Shown piece after piece: positions 1 to 7,493 of a stretch of 51,834 bases of DNA. Numbering within the stretch: the stretch's first letter is position 1; each line of letters begins with the position of its first letter. Under the pieces are notes generated by a model. The model saw only the letters and a program-made list of their open reading frames with translations, was not told the DNA's origin and did no database searches. The position numbers and the translations under genes were made by a program. This DNA is from Candidatus Gastranaerophilales bacterium (GTDB lineage Bacteria; Cyanobacteriota; Vampirovibrionia; Gastranaerophilales; Gastranaerophilaceae), in NCBI GenBank assembly GCA_944323145.1, contig CALURJ010000014.1, positions 1 through 51,834 on the forward strand, given 5' to 3'.

Positions 1-23
1 GGCATTTTCATTTGTGGTGCCAT
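1..23 (-). CDS. secY: Protein translocase subunit SecY (5' end only)
   Basis: Only the first seven complete codons are inside the window, reading M-A-P-Q-M-K-M. The ATG shares one base with the rplO stop codon (TAATG), so the two are translationally coupled. The identification rests on position: secY follows rplO in the conserved spc operon. The residues themselves are too few to prove it. SecY would be the channel of the Sec translocon in the inner membrane. Confidence 0.6.
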
Positions 24-469
24 TATACTAACTCAACCTTTCCGCCTGCTTTTTCGATTTTTTCTTTTGCTGATGGTGTTACATAACAAGCTTTTACAGT
101 AACAGCACCTTTTAATTCGCCGTTACCTAAAACTCTTAAACCAACACATGAAGGATGTACTCTGCCTGCTTCTTTCAAAATTTCAAGAGAAACTTCTTTC
201 AAACCGTACTGAGCAATTCTGCCGATATTGATTTCAGCATATTGAAGCTGGTTGATAAGTTTAAAGCCTTTTAATTTCGGCATTTGTCTGTAACCCGGCA
301 TCTGTCCGCCTTCAAAACCTCTTTTTGCAGAGCTTCCTGAACGCTGGCCTTCACCGTTGTGACCGCGGCAAGATGTTTTACCTCTGCCTGATGAACGGCC
401 TCTGCCTACTCTTTTAGTTTTATGTGTTGAACCTTCTGCAGGTCTTAAATCTTCTAATGTAATTGTCAT
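23..469 (-). CDS. rplO: 50S ribosomal protein L15
   Basis: This is a 148-residue protein of normal L15 length. The basic Gly/Arg-rich N-terminal tail (residues about 15-60, with GRGRSSGRGKTS and KRGFEGGQMP) threads into the 23S rRNA, and the globular C-terminal domain ends in a valine-rich strand. L15 is a late assembly protein of the large subunit. The ATG is preceded by an AGGAAA-like ribosome binding site. It lies downstream of rpsE and rpmD and overlaps the secY start by one base, which is the standard spc order. An unusually long 99-bp gap containing a hairpin separates it from rpmD. Confidence 0.97.
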   Translation of the reverse strand: MTITLEDLRPAEGSTHKTKRVGRGRSSGRGKTSCRGHNGEGQRSGSSAKRGFEGGQMPGYRQMPKLKGFKLINQLQYAEINIGRIAQYGLKEVSLEILKEAGRVHPSCVGLRVLGNGELKGAVTVKACYVTPSAKEKIEKAGGKVELV

Positions 470-495
470 TTTAAATTTTCCTTTCTTATTACTGC

Positions 496-519
496 GCCCA
501 ACATTAAACTATGTTTGGC
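496..519 (-). other. Hairpin in the rpmD-rplO spacer
   Basis: Two nine-base arms (496-504 and 511-519) pair at eight of nine positions around a six-base loop. They sit inside a 99-bp gap between two ribosomal protein genes that are normally only a few bases apart. No long T-run follows, so it looks more like an RNA processing, stability or attenuation structure than a strong terminator. Confidence 0.4.
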
Positions 520-568
520 TTGCTCGCTTTCACTATCGCCATAAAGGCTATACGCAATTATGCAGATT

Positions 569-760
569 TTACTCAACAATCTGAACTAAGTGAGGTACTT
601 TATTTACCATACCTAAAATAGTTGCACTGTTGTAGTGTTCTACAATCTGATTTTGTTTTTTCAAACCTAAGCCGGCAACAACTCTGCGCTGTTTTTCAGA
701 AGCCCCGATAAGGCTGCCAGTAAGTTTGATTTTAATTTGTTTTAATTCTGTTTTTGCCAT
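569..760 (-). CDS. rpmD: 50S ribosomal protein L30
   Basis: This is a 63-residue bacterial-length L30 with the typical beta-alpha-beta start (KIKLTGSLIG) followed by the conserved region with QRRVVAGLGLKK, and it ends in a short beta strand (VPHLVQIVE). It binds 23S rRNA in the large subunit. It lies between rpsE and rplO, as in the spc operon, but is separated from both by roughly 100-bp spacers. The ATG at 758-760 has a purine-rich AAAAGGAAAT ribosome binding site upstream. Confidence 0.95.
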   Translation of the reverse strand: MAKTELKQIKIKLTGSLIGASEKQRRVVAGLGLKKQNQIVEHYNSATILGMVNKVPHLVQIVE

Positions 761-804
761 TTTATTATTTCCTTTTTTATTATTTTAATTGTTACAGTTA
801 ATAA

Positions 805-837
805 GTGAATAGGTTAACAGGTGAATAGCGTTAACAG
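805..837. repeat. Two-copy tandem repeat in the rpsE-rpmD spacer
   Basis: The unit GTGAATAGGTTAACAG at 805-820 is followed directly by GTGAATAGCGTTAACAG at 821-837, differing only at the inserted/changed base. The rest of the spacer (838-870) is a pyrimidine-rich tract on the plus strand, which is a purine-rich tract in the transcript. No ORF spans it. Confidence 0.6.
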
Positions 838-870
838 CTTGTCCTCTTACCTTCCTATCTTCTTATCTTC

Positions 871-1548
871 TCAATTTAGTAATTCTGCCATTGTTAAGCC
901 GCGTTTTGAAGCAACTTCAGAAAACGGAGTTAGTTTCTGAAGAGCGTCTAATGTAGCGTTTGCTGCGTTAAGCGGAGATTTTGAACCTAAAGATTTTGAA
1001 AGAATATTTTCAATACCTGCAAGTTCAAGAACTAAACGAACAGCACCGCCGGCAATAATACCTGTACCTTGAGAAGCCGGTTTAAGCATTACAGCGCCTG
1101 CACCTGAACGTCCTGTAATCGGGTGAGGAATAGTTGTTTTGAAAATAGGAACTGTAATAAGATTTTTTCTTCCGTCAGCAATTGCTTTTTGAATAGCAAT
1201 AATAACTTCTGCAGCTTTAGCACAGCCTACGCCAACCTGTCCTTTTTTATTTCCTACAATAACAATTGCACGGAAACTTAATTTTTTACCGCCTTTAACA
1301 ACTTTTGTTACACGGCTGATTTGAACAACACGTTCAACCCATTCTGATTGAGGTTTTTCTTCTGTTGTTTCGATTTTTTGTTTTTTGCCGCCTCTAGATC
1401 TTCTTTTAGAAGGTCTTTCTTCTTCAACAGGCAATTCTTCAACAACTTCTTCTGCCTGAGCAGTTTCTGTTGATTTGTTTTCTGTATCTTCAACTACATT
1501 ATCTGCAGCAGCTTCTACGTTCATTTCGTCTTTGTTTTCTAAATCCAT
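871..1548 (-). CDS. rpsE: 30S ribosomal protein S5 with acidic N-terminal extension
   Basis: At 225 residues this is longer than the roughly 165-residue enterobacterial S5. The S5 core starts near residue 70 ([20 protein letters not shown], the double-stranded-RNA-binding fold). It continues with the conserved [13 protein letters not shown] segment and the C-terminal domain containing [15 protein letters not shown] and [11 protein letters not shown]. Residues 1-68 are a low-complexity tail, acidic first (Glu/Asp/Ala) and then basic (KRRSRGGKK). S5 acts in decoding accuracy and subunit assembly. It is the first gene of the S5-L30-L15-SecY unit here; rplR, its usual upstream neighbour, is absent. 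Confidence 0.95.
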   Translation of the reverse strand: MDLENKDEMNVEAAADNVVEDTENKSTETAQAEEVVEELPVEEERPSKRRSRGGKKQKIETTEEKPQSEWVERVVQISRVTKVVKGGKKLSFRAIVIVGNKKGQVGVGCAKAAEVIIAIQKAIADGRKNLITVPIFKTTIPHPITGRSGAGAVMLKPASQGTGIIAGGAVRLVLELAGIENILSKSLGSKSPLNAANATLDALQKLTPFSEVASKRGLTMAELLN

Positions 1549-1659
1549 TGATTTTTACCTTTCATTTTAGTTTGAATTTTATATGTACTGAATATACCAA
1601 AATAAAGCTATTTAAAGCCTATGGTAAAATATTCGTGAGTAACTTTTCTGACGTAATTT

Positions 1660-1687
1660 ATAATAGCACAAAAATATTACATTTCAA
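1660..1687 (-). promoter_or_regulatory. Candidate promoter for the rpsE operon
   Basis: On the minus strand, TTGAAA (1687-1682) and TATTAT (1665-1660) are separated by 16 nt. This gives a start near 1653 and a leader of about 100 nt before rpsE. The -35 box lies inside the hairpin that terminates the upstream gene. It fits sigma-70 consensus and explains how rpsE is expressed once cut off from the rest of the spc operon. Confidence 0.5.
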
Positions 1688-1705
1688 GCGAAATGTAATA
1701 TTTTT
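1670..1705 (-). terminator. Terminator after the phosphohexomutase gene
   Basis: The arms 1670-1685 and 1690-1705 form a perfect 16-bp stem around the loop AAGC. The stem is AT-rich and begins and ends in A/T runs, so it can act in either direction. It lies 21 bp past the stop of the phosphohexomutase gene and before rpsE. Confidence 0.75.
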
Positions 1706-1726
1706 ATATATTTTTTTTAAGTTTTA

Positions 1727-3214
1727 TTATTTTAAAATACTTTCCAGAGTCTTTAACATGCATGATTTAAAGCGGTTGCATTCCTCTTTGTTTTTTGCTT
1801 CAAATCTAAGGGTAAACACAGGTTCGGTGTTGCTCTGTCTTATCAAAGCAAAGCCGCCGTCAAATACTATTCTCATGCCGTCAAGTGTTATAATATCTTT
1901 AATATCTGAACCAAACAGATTTCTGTTTGCCTCGACACAGCTTTTAAATTTTTCAAGAACTTCTTTTTTTCTTTCATTCGGACAAGGGAATCGTACTTCT
2001 TCCGAGGAACATACATTATCGAAAGGCTTCAGCATGTCTGATATTTTAAAATCAGGGTTGTTTTTTCTGTGATTTGCAATAATTTCAATTATTCTGCATC
2101 CTGCATATATTGCATCATCAAATCCGTAGTACCTGTCTTTAAAGAAGGTATGCCCGCTCATTTCTCCCGCAAGAATTGCTCCTGTTTCTTTCATTTTGTC
2201 TTTTATATACCCGTGGCCTGTTTTGCACATTACAGCGTTGCCGCCAAGCTTATTAATTTCATCATATAAAACCTGTGAGCATTTGACCTCGCTTACAATT
2301 GTCGGGCAGGTACCATTAGTTTTGTAGTCTTCTATAAGATCTTGTGCATAGATAAAAAGCAGCTTGTCACCGGTTAAAAATTTCCCGCTTTCATCCACTA
2401 CACCAATTCTGTCGCTGTCGCCGTCGTATGCTATTCCAATATCAGCTTTATTTTCAACAACAACTTCTTTTAATGTATCAAGAGTTTTTTCTACACTTGG
2501 ATTTGGATGGTGGTTAGGGAAATTCCCGTCAGGTTCTGAAAATAATTCTATGACTTCACATCCCAATTCTCTGTATAGCTCTGGTCCCACAACTCCTCCT
2601 GTTGCGTTTGCGCTGTCTACTACTACTTTTATTCCAGTGCCGATTTTACCGAATTTATTTTTCATTTCGTTTATATAATCAGGAATAATATTGTATTCTT
2701 TTACTTTTCCTGTATTGCTGAATTCCGGTTCAGCTTTTAATATATCTGTAATATCAATGGATTTAAATATTTTAAATGTTTCTTCTTTTACTTCTGCAAT
2801 TTGTTTTTCTGTAAGTGTTCGTTTGTTAAAAGTCATTTTCAAACCGTTGTATTCTTTAGGATTATGACTCGCAGTAATAATTGCAGCAGCAATAACATTT
2901 TGATCATCTGTAATATCTTTTGGAAGTCCGACTACTTCACTGTAATAGCCTATTGGTGTCGGAGCAAGTCCTAAATTAACAACATTTGCACCTGTTGATA
3001 TTATACCTTTTTCCAAAGCCTTTTCAAGCGCAGGAGAATGAAGTCTTGCATCTTGAGTAATTGTAATCCAAATATCAGAAGGCTGCTTGGAAGATTGCTT
3101 CTTTAGCCACTCAACAAACCCTCTTCCCGTATTATAAAATAATTCTTCGGTTATGTCTTCGCCGTAAATCCCGCGTATATCGTTTTTGCCGAATGCGTGT
3201 TCATATTTTTTCAT
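1727..3214 (-). CDS. Phosphomannomutase/phosphoglucomutase
   Basis: This 495-residue alpha-D-phosphohexomutase interconverts hexose 1- and 6-phosphates for sugar-nucleotide and glycan synthesis. All four signature elements are visible. They are the phosphoserine loop TASHNPKEYNG with Ser116, the metal-binding loop DGDSDRIG near residue 264, the sugar-binding GEMSGH loop and the C-terminal phosphate loop RQSNTEP. It lies closest to the bacterial PMM/PGM (AlgC/ManB) group; substrate preference cannot be read from sequence. The start follows a strong GGGGAGA ribosome binding site. It has its own terminator and is divergent from the ABC permease gene. Confidence 0.9.
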   Translation of the reverse strand: MKKYEHAFGKNDIRGIYGEDITEELFYNTGRGFVEWLKKQSSKQPSDIWITITQDARLHSPALEKALEKGIISTGANVVNLGLAPTPIGYYSEVVGLPKDITDDQNVIAAAIITASHNPKEYNGLKMTFNKRTLTEKQIAEVKEETFKIFKSIDITDILKAEPEFSNTGKVKEYNIIPDYINEMKNKFGKIGTGIKVVVDSANATGGVVGPELYRELGCEVIELFSEPDGNFPNHHPNPSVEKTLDTLKEVVVENKADIGIAYDGDSDRIGVVDESGKFLTGDKLLFIYAQDLIEDYKTNGTCPTIVSEVKCSQVLYDEINKLGGNAVMCKTGHGYIKDKMKETGAILAGEMSGHTFFKDRYYGFDDAIYAGCRIIEIIANHRKNNPDFKISDMLKPFDNVCSSEEVRFPCPNERKKEVLEKFKSCVEANRNLFGSDIKDIITLDGMRIVFDGGFALIRQSNTEPVFTLRFEAKNKEECNRFKSCMLKTLESILK

Positions 3215-3252
3215 ATTAAGTCTCCCCTTATAAATTATTGTATAATTATATC

Positions 3253-4134
3253 ATGAAAAATTTTCTTAAGTACTTATCAAACAGTGAAAAATTCGCCGGT
3301 TGGGTATTTATTTTCCCTGCTCTTTTAGGAACTTTTATTTTTATTATAATCCCGGTAATATGTTCATTCGGTTTGAGTTTTACAAAGTGGGACTTGCTCA
3401 ATCCTATTAAATTTGTCGGCTTTGATAATTACAGACAGCTGTTTTCAGAACCTTTATTTTATAAAATTTTATTAAATACAGTCGTTTTTGCTCTTTCTAC
3501 ATCTGTTCTGGGAGTTATAATTCCTTTGATATTGGCTTGCATTTTAAATTCCAAAATAAGAGGTTCTGAATTTTATAAGACAGCATATTTTTTGCCGTTT
3601 ATTACTCCTATGATAGTTATCGGTGTGGTCTGGGAATGGATTTTTGACCCAAATATCGGCATATTAAACCATATTTTAAACCTGCATATTAACTGGCTCT
3701 ATGATATCCATTTTGCTATGCCTGCTTTAATAATTGTTTCTGTATGGAAGCTTATAGGATATAATATTGTAATATTTTTAAGCTCTCTCAGTTCAATATC
3801 TCAAAGTATGTTTGAAGCCGCTAAAATAGACGGTGCAAATCCTGTGCAAACTTTTGTGAATGTGACTGTACCGCTTTTGTCCCCGAGCATATTCTTTGTA
3901 GTAATAATTACTGCAATAAGCTCTTTCCAGATATTTGATTTAATTTATCTGATGACGCAGGGCGGGCCTCTAGACAGTACGAATGTTCTTGTCTATTCTA
4001 TATATAAGAATGCGTTTGAATACTTTAACGTAGGCAAAGCATCTGCTATTGCCTACGTTTTGTTTATAATAATCCTCGCATTAACGCTTGTTCAATGGTC
4101 ATTGCGAAAAAAACTTGTTTACAATGAGGATTAG
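3253..4134 (+). CDS. Sugar ABC transporter permease (MalF/UgpA type)
   Basis: This is a 293-residue inner-membrane permease with about six membrane helices. The cytoplasmic EAA loop is clear (EAAKIDGANPVQTF followed by a proline and PLLSP), the contact with the ATPase. The N-terminal GWVFIFPALLGTF segment and the FTKWDLLNP loop are typical of CUT1-family carbohydrate permeases. No second permease, binding protein or ATPase lies next to it, so it is an orphan subunit here. I chose the ATG at 3253 because homologues begin close to the first helix. A TATAAT box sits at 3241-3246, only 6 nt away, and there is no Shine-Dalgarno sequence, so the mRNA may be leaderless. Confidence 0.85.
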   Translation: MKNFLKYLSNSEKFAGWVFIFPALLGTFIFIIIPVICSFGLSFTKWDLLNPIKFVGFDNYRQLFSEPLFYKILLNTVVFALSTSVLGVIIPLILACILNSKIRGSEFYKTAYFLPFITPMIVIGVVWEWIFDPNIGILNHILNLHINWLYDIHFAMPALIIVSVWKLIGYNIVIFLSSLSSISQSMFEAAKIDGANPVQTFVNVTVPLLSPSIFFVVIITAISSFQIFDLIYLMTQGGPLDSTNVLVYSIYKNAFEYFNVGKASAIAYVLFIIILALTLVQWSLRKKLVYNED

Positions 4135-4517
4135 ACGTTTATGCCATTTGTATAATTTTTTATAATATCGTTTACGCTGATATTTTCTTTAACTTCTCCG
4201 CCAACAAGCTTTTTGAATTTTGCACCTATAGTCCCGAGATCCAAAATTCCGTTGAAAGACGCTTGGGCAGGTGTTTCTGCTGTTGCATTGTAAACAGCAC
4301 GTTTACCCATTGTAAAGTTTGAGAATACATGTCCGTTGTTAGAACCGTGCATGATTAAAATATCGCCTTCATTAGCCTTTTTGATATTATTTAATGCGCT
4401 GTCCAGTGCTCTAAGCTGTTTGGTATTTGCAGCATAGTCAACTACTTCTTTAAAAGCTTTGTTAGGGATAAATTTTGCGGTGAATGCAGGATGATTACAT
4501 TTTTTAGAAATTTCCAT
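4131..4517 (-). CDS. Uncharacterised 128-residue protein
   Basis: I do not recognise a family. It is a soluble, slightly basic protein without signal peptide or membrane helix. It contains a lysine/asparagine-rich N-terminal half (residues 1-50), a central segment with ILIMHGSNNGHVFSNF and an alanine/threonine stretch, and a C-terminal helix-prone part. The start follows an ideal AAGGAGG ribosome binding site, so it is very likely expressed. Its stop overlaps the last four bases of the convergent ABC permease gene. It may be a lineage-specific protein. Confidence 0.75.
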   Translation of the reverse strand: MEISKKCNHPAFTAKFIPNKAFKEVVDYAANTKQLRALDSALNNIKKANEGDILIMHGSNNGHVFSNFTMGKRAVYNATAETPAQASFNGILDLGTIGAKFKKLVGGEVKENISVNDIIKNYTNGINV

Positions 4518-4661
4518 TATTGCCTCCTTATTTTGTATTGATATTTAAAAGCAGGAAAAATTTTTTTTGCTAAAAAATAAATTTTTGTAACAATACGAAA
4601 AAATTTTTAAAGAAAATTACATGACATACCGTAAACAATAATGTACAAGGGAGTGTATATT

Positions 4662-4802
4662 ATGTATGATGATTTAAGAAATGAAAAAATAGTTATTGAA
4701 ATTATCAATCTGGTAGATGATATTGAGCAGTTTGAAAATGACGTTGATGCTTATTGCAGCTTTATGAAAGAAGTTATTTTAAATACTTCCGGACTTAATT
4801 AG
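4662..4802 (+). CDS. Small acidic 46-residue protein
   Basis: An ATG at 4662 opens a 46-codon frame ending in TAG at 4800-4802. The product is acidic and predicted helical, beginning MYDDLRNEKIVIEIINLVDD. An AAGGGAG ribosome binding site lies 8-9 nt upstream. No family is recognised; the Asp/Glu spacing resembles an amphipathic helix that could bind a partner. It stands alone between the divergent 4517 gene and the flavoprotein gene. Confidence 0.55.
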   Translation: MYDDLRNEKIVIEIINLVDDIEQFENDVDAYCSFMKEVILNTSGLN

Positions 4803-4814
4803 TAAACTTGATAA

Positions 4815-4843
4815 TTGCTTAATCTTTAAAAGTCTGCTAAATT
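4815..4843 (+). promoter_or_regulatory. Candidate leaderless promoter of the flavoprotein gene
   Basis: TTGCTT (4815-4820), a 17-nt spacer and TAAATT (4838-4843) precede the ATG at 4853 by only 9 nt. No Shine-Dalgarno sequence is present, so transcription would start at or next to the start codon. Confidence 0.5.
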
Positions 4844-4852
4844 ATTTGTATT

Positions 4853-6214
4853 ATGAAAATAGTAATTATTGGGGGCGTGGCAGCTGGAGCAAAAGCTGCT
4901 GCAAAATCTCGCAGAGAACTGCCCGATGCGGAAATTAATTTATATACGGATGACACACATATTTCATATTCGGCGTGTGGTCTTCCTTACTACATTGAAG
5001 GTAATTTTGAAGACTACAAATTGCTTCTGGTGCGTTCTCCGGAAGACTTTGAAGAAAAGAATGTGCATATTCACCTGAAACACAGGGCTGTAAAAATAAT
5101 CCCGGAATCAAAGCAAATTCTAATTCAAAATTTGGATACTCAAAAGGCGTTTCTTGTTGAATACGACAAGTTAATAATAGCAACAGGCGCCAGACCGGTT
5201 ATTCCTGAAATTAAAAATGTAAATCTTCCAAATGTTTTTACTTTGCGGAAAATTGAGGACGGAATTGCAATAAAAGAAAAGGCCCTTAAATCAAAGCATG
5301 CAACTATAATAGGGGCGGGCTATATAGGAATGGAGCTTTTGGAAGCTTTTGTCCGCCAAAACTTGCATGTTACCGTTTGTGAATATTCACCTCAGATTAT
5401 GAATTTTTTTGATGAGGATATGTCAAAAATTATTGAAGAACAGTTAAAATCTATAAGTAACGGGCGTTTTGATTTATATACCTCAGAGCTTGTTACGGAA
5501 CTTTCAGGTGACACAAACGGGGTTAATGCTGTAAAGACAGGTTCAGGACGAGAATTTTCTACAGATTTAGTTGTTCTGTGCGCCGGGGTAAAACCAAACG
5601 TTGAAATTGCTCAGGATGCGGGAATTGAACTCGGAATTACTGGTGCTATAAACGTAAATGGAAGAATGGAAACGAATATAAAGGATATTTATGCCTGCGG
5701 TGATTGTGTTGAATCTAATTTGATTGTAAGCAATACAAAAGTTTGGGTTCCATTGGGTTCAAATGCAAACAAACAGGGCAGGACTGCGGCGATTAACGCT
5801 TGCGGCGGTGATGATAAATTCTGCGGAGTTTTAGGCTCAGCTGTTACAAGATGTTTAAATCTTACAATGTCAATGACGGGCTTAACAGAGCGTAAGGCGT
5901 TAACTTTAGGGTATAATCCTGTTTCCGCAACTGTTACTAAAAATGATAAAGTAGGTTATATGCCTGATGTAAATAATATTACGCTGAAACTTACAGCTGA
6001 TTATGAAAGCGGTCAAATTTTAGGCGCACAGGCTGTCGGAGCAGGTGATGCCGACAAAAGGATTAACTCTCTTACCGCAGCATTGCTTGCAAAAATGCCG
6101 GTAAATGAGTTTTACAAAAATGATTTAACGTACGCACCGCCGTATTCTCCGACAATTGATCCGCTCTTAAATGCAGCTCAAATTCTTGCTAGTAAAGTTA
6201 AGCCAAAAGATTAG
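4853..6214 (+). CDS. CoA-disulfide reductase / NADH oxidase family flavoprotein
   Basis: This 453-residue protein belongs to the single-cysteine branch of the pyridine nucleotide-disulfide oxidoreductases. The N-terminal FAD motif is GGVAAGAKAAA. The redox Cys42 lies in SYSACGLPYY, matching the CoADR/Nox active site. The NAD(P)H motif is IIGAGYIGMELLEA, and the second FAD motif ends in DIYACGDCVE. A C-terminal dimerisation domain is present. Members reduce CoA disulfide, polysulfide or oxygen, and the exact substrate is open. No rhodanese domain is fused at the C-terminus. Its end overlaps the convergent FAD oxidoreductase gene by 17 bp. In this anaerobe it may serve thiol homeostasis or oxygen removal. 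Confidence 0.9.
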   Translation: MKIVIIGGVAAGAKAAAKSRRELPDAEINLYTDDTHISYSACGLPYYIEGNFEDYKLLLVRSPEDFEEKNVHIHLKHRAVKIIPESKQILIQNLDTQKAFLVEYDKLIIATGARPVIPEIKNVNLPNVFTLRKIEDGIAIKEKALKSKHATIIGAGYIGMELLEAFVRQNLHVTVCEYSPQIMNFFDEDMSKIIEEQLKSISNGRFDLYTSELVTELSGDTNGVNAVKTGSGREFSTDLVVLCAGVKPNVEIAQDAGIELGITGAINVNGRMETNIKDIYACGDCVESNLIVSNTKVWVPLGSNANKQGRTAAINACGGDDKFCGVLGSAVTRCLNLTMSMTGLTERKALTLGYNPVSATVTKNDKVGYMPDVNNITLKLTADYESGQILGAQAVGAGDADKRINSLTAALLAKMPVNEFYKNDLTYAPPYSPTIDPLLNAAQILASKVKPKD

Positions 6215-7493
6215 CAATATATTTTGCTGCACCTTCACCCATCGAAAAACAGCTCCCCTGCACTCTGAGAGCTCCCTGCGAAAGAAAGTCTGCAGAAAGA
6301 CAGCGTCCGGCGACAAAGAGATTTTCAATGTCTGCTGACATAAGGCTTTCAATCGGCAATTGATAGTCTTGCACCTTCTCTAACCTGCTTTCAGTCCTTT
6401 TATTTGAGTGAACATCAACCGGATAGTCTGAAACAACGACAGGGTGCTCAAACTTTTTACCTGATCTTAAGTCATCAATTGTATAAATATATTTTCCTTT
6501 AATTCTACGGGATACGCGAACCCCAATCATATCAGCCATATTGGAGATATAAGAGTTTTCAAATCCCGGGAAATATTCACGGCAAAATTGTAAATACCTG
6601 TATATATTCTGTCTGGCAAGTAATAACGCTTTAGATATGCTCTTTACCTCCAGTGAATTGTTGTAATCAATTATTCTCGGGCAGTTAAATGCAACTGTGT
6701 CGGGCATTCCGGGTACAGTAAATATCTGAAAATAGTTAGTATCATACCTTTTAAGTATCCCCTTTTTCACTGCGTCTTTAAATAAAGGTTCAAGTGCCCA
6801 TTTTTTGTCCTTATCCCATGTATAAGCTGTAGAAAGATGTATATATCCGTCTATTTCCTCAACAACAGTAACATTTCTGTCCTTGTCGAAGGCCTTTAAC
6901 CATTCAGAAAAAGCCTTAAGATTAATTCCTCCCATCATAAACCTCAGAGTAACCGGCTGAAATTCATGATCCTTTTCCAGGAAATTACAATTGCAAATTT
7001 TTCCGACAACACAATTTCCGGTTGAATCAATTACATATCTCGCTCCGACAGATACCGATAATTTTTTTACTTCTAATTCTATCTCATCGTTATATGCCGA
7101 TAATATTTCTTTGGTTATTTTTATACGTTTTATCCTATTATCTTCAATTTTAATTCCCAGGATATTTGTATCAAAGAAAATTTCTACACCGGCACGCTTC
7201 ATAAGATTGTCTAACGCTATTTTTGTTATTTCAGGGTTAAACCATGCAGGATTATTCTGAAAAGTTGTCTGACCGCCGAGCCTTTTGCATTCCTCAATCA
7301 GTGCATTTCTGAATTCAGTGTTTATCTGGTTATTGCCGGATTTCATAACAGGAATAACAAGACCTGACGTGATTGTTCCGCCAAGATGTATATTTTTTTC
7401 TATAATTAACGTTTTTAAGCCGAGCATTCCTGCGGTATAAGCTGCAGCACAGCCTGCAGTGCCGCCGCCGACAACTACTAAATCATATATCAT
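6198..7493 (-). CDS. FAD-dependent oxidoreductase (FAD_oxidored type)
   Basis: This 431-residue flavoprotein opens with the Rossmann FAD motif VVVGGGTAGCAAAYTAG and the following LIIEKN strand, then GGTITSG, which is typical of the PF12831 group. A C-terminal FAD-contacting segment reads NLFVAGRCLSADF with a following GSCFSMGEGAA. The substrate is unknown. The start overlaps the stop of the upstream methyltransferase gene by 4 bp, so the two are translationally coupled. The pairing recalls MnmC, where a methyltransferase and a FAD enzyme are fused, but this flavoprotein does not look like the DAO-type MnmC domain. Confidence 0.85.
   Translation of the reverse strand: MIYDLVVVGGGTAGCAAAYTAGMLGLKTLIIEKNIHLGGTITSGLVIPVMKSGNNQINTEFRNALIEECKRLGGQTTFQNNPAWFNPEITKIALDNLMKRAGVEIFFDTNILGIKIEDNRIKRIKITKEILSAYNDEIELEVKKLSVSVGARYVIDSTGNCVVGKICNCNFLEKDHEFQPVTLRFMMGGINLKAFSEWLKAFDKDRNVTVVEEIDGYIHLSTAYTWDKDKKWALEPLFKDAVKKGILKRYDTNYFQIFTVPGMPDTVAFNCPRIIDYNNSLEVKSISKALLLARQNIYRYLQFCREYFPGFENSYISNMADMIGVRVSRRIKGKYIYTIDDLRSGKKFEHPVVVSDYPVDVHSNKRTESRLEKVQDYQLPIESLMSADIENLFVAGRCLSADFLSQGALRVQGSCFSMGEGAAKYIANLLA

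Noticed and set aside
1470-2269. Plus-strand frames opposite rpsE and the phosphohexomutase gene
   Set aside because: They are shadows of two certain minus-strand genes, and one of them crosses the terminator hairpin.
6198-7493. Calling the FAD oxidoreductase a split MnmC1 domain
   Set aside because: Its N-terminal and GGTITSG motifs fit the FAD_oxidored group rather than the DAO-type domain of MnmC, so only the adjacency is noted.
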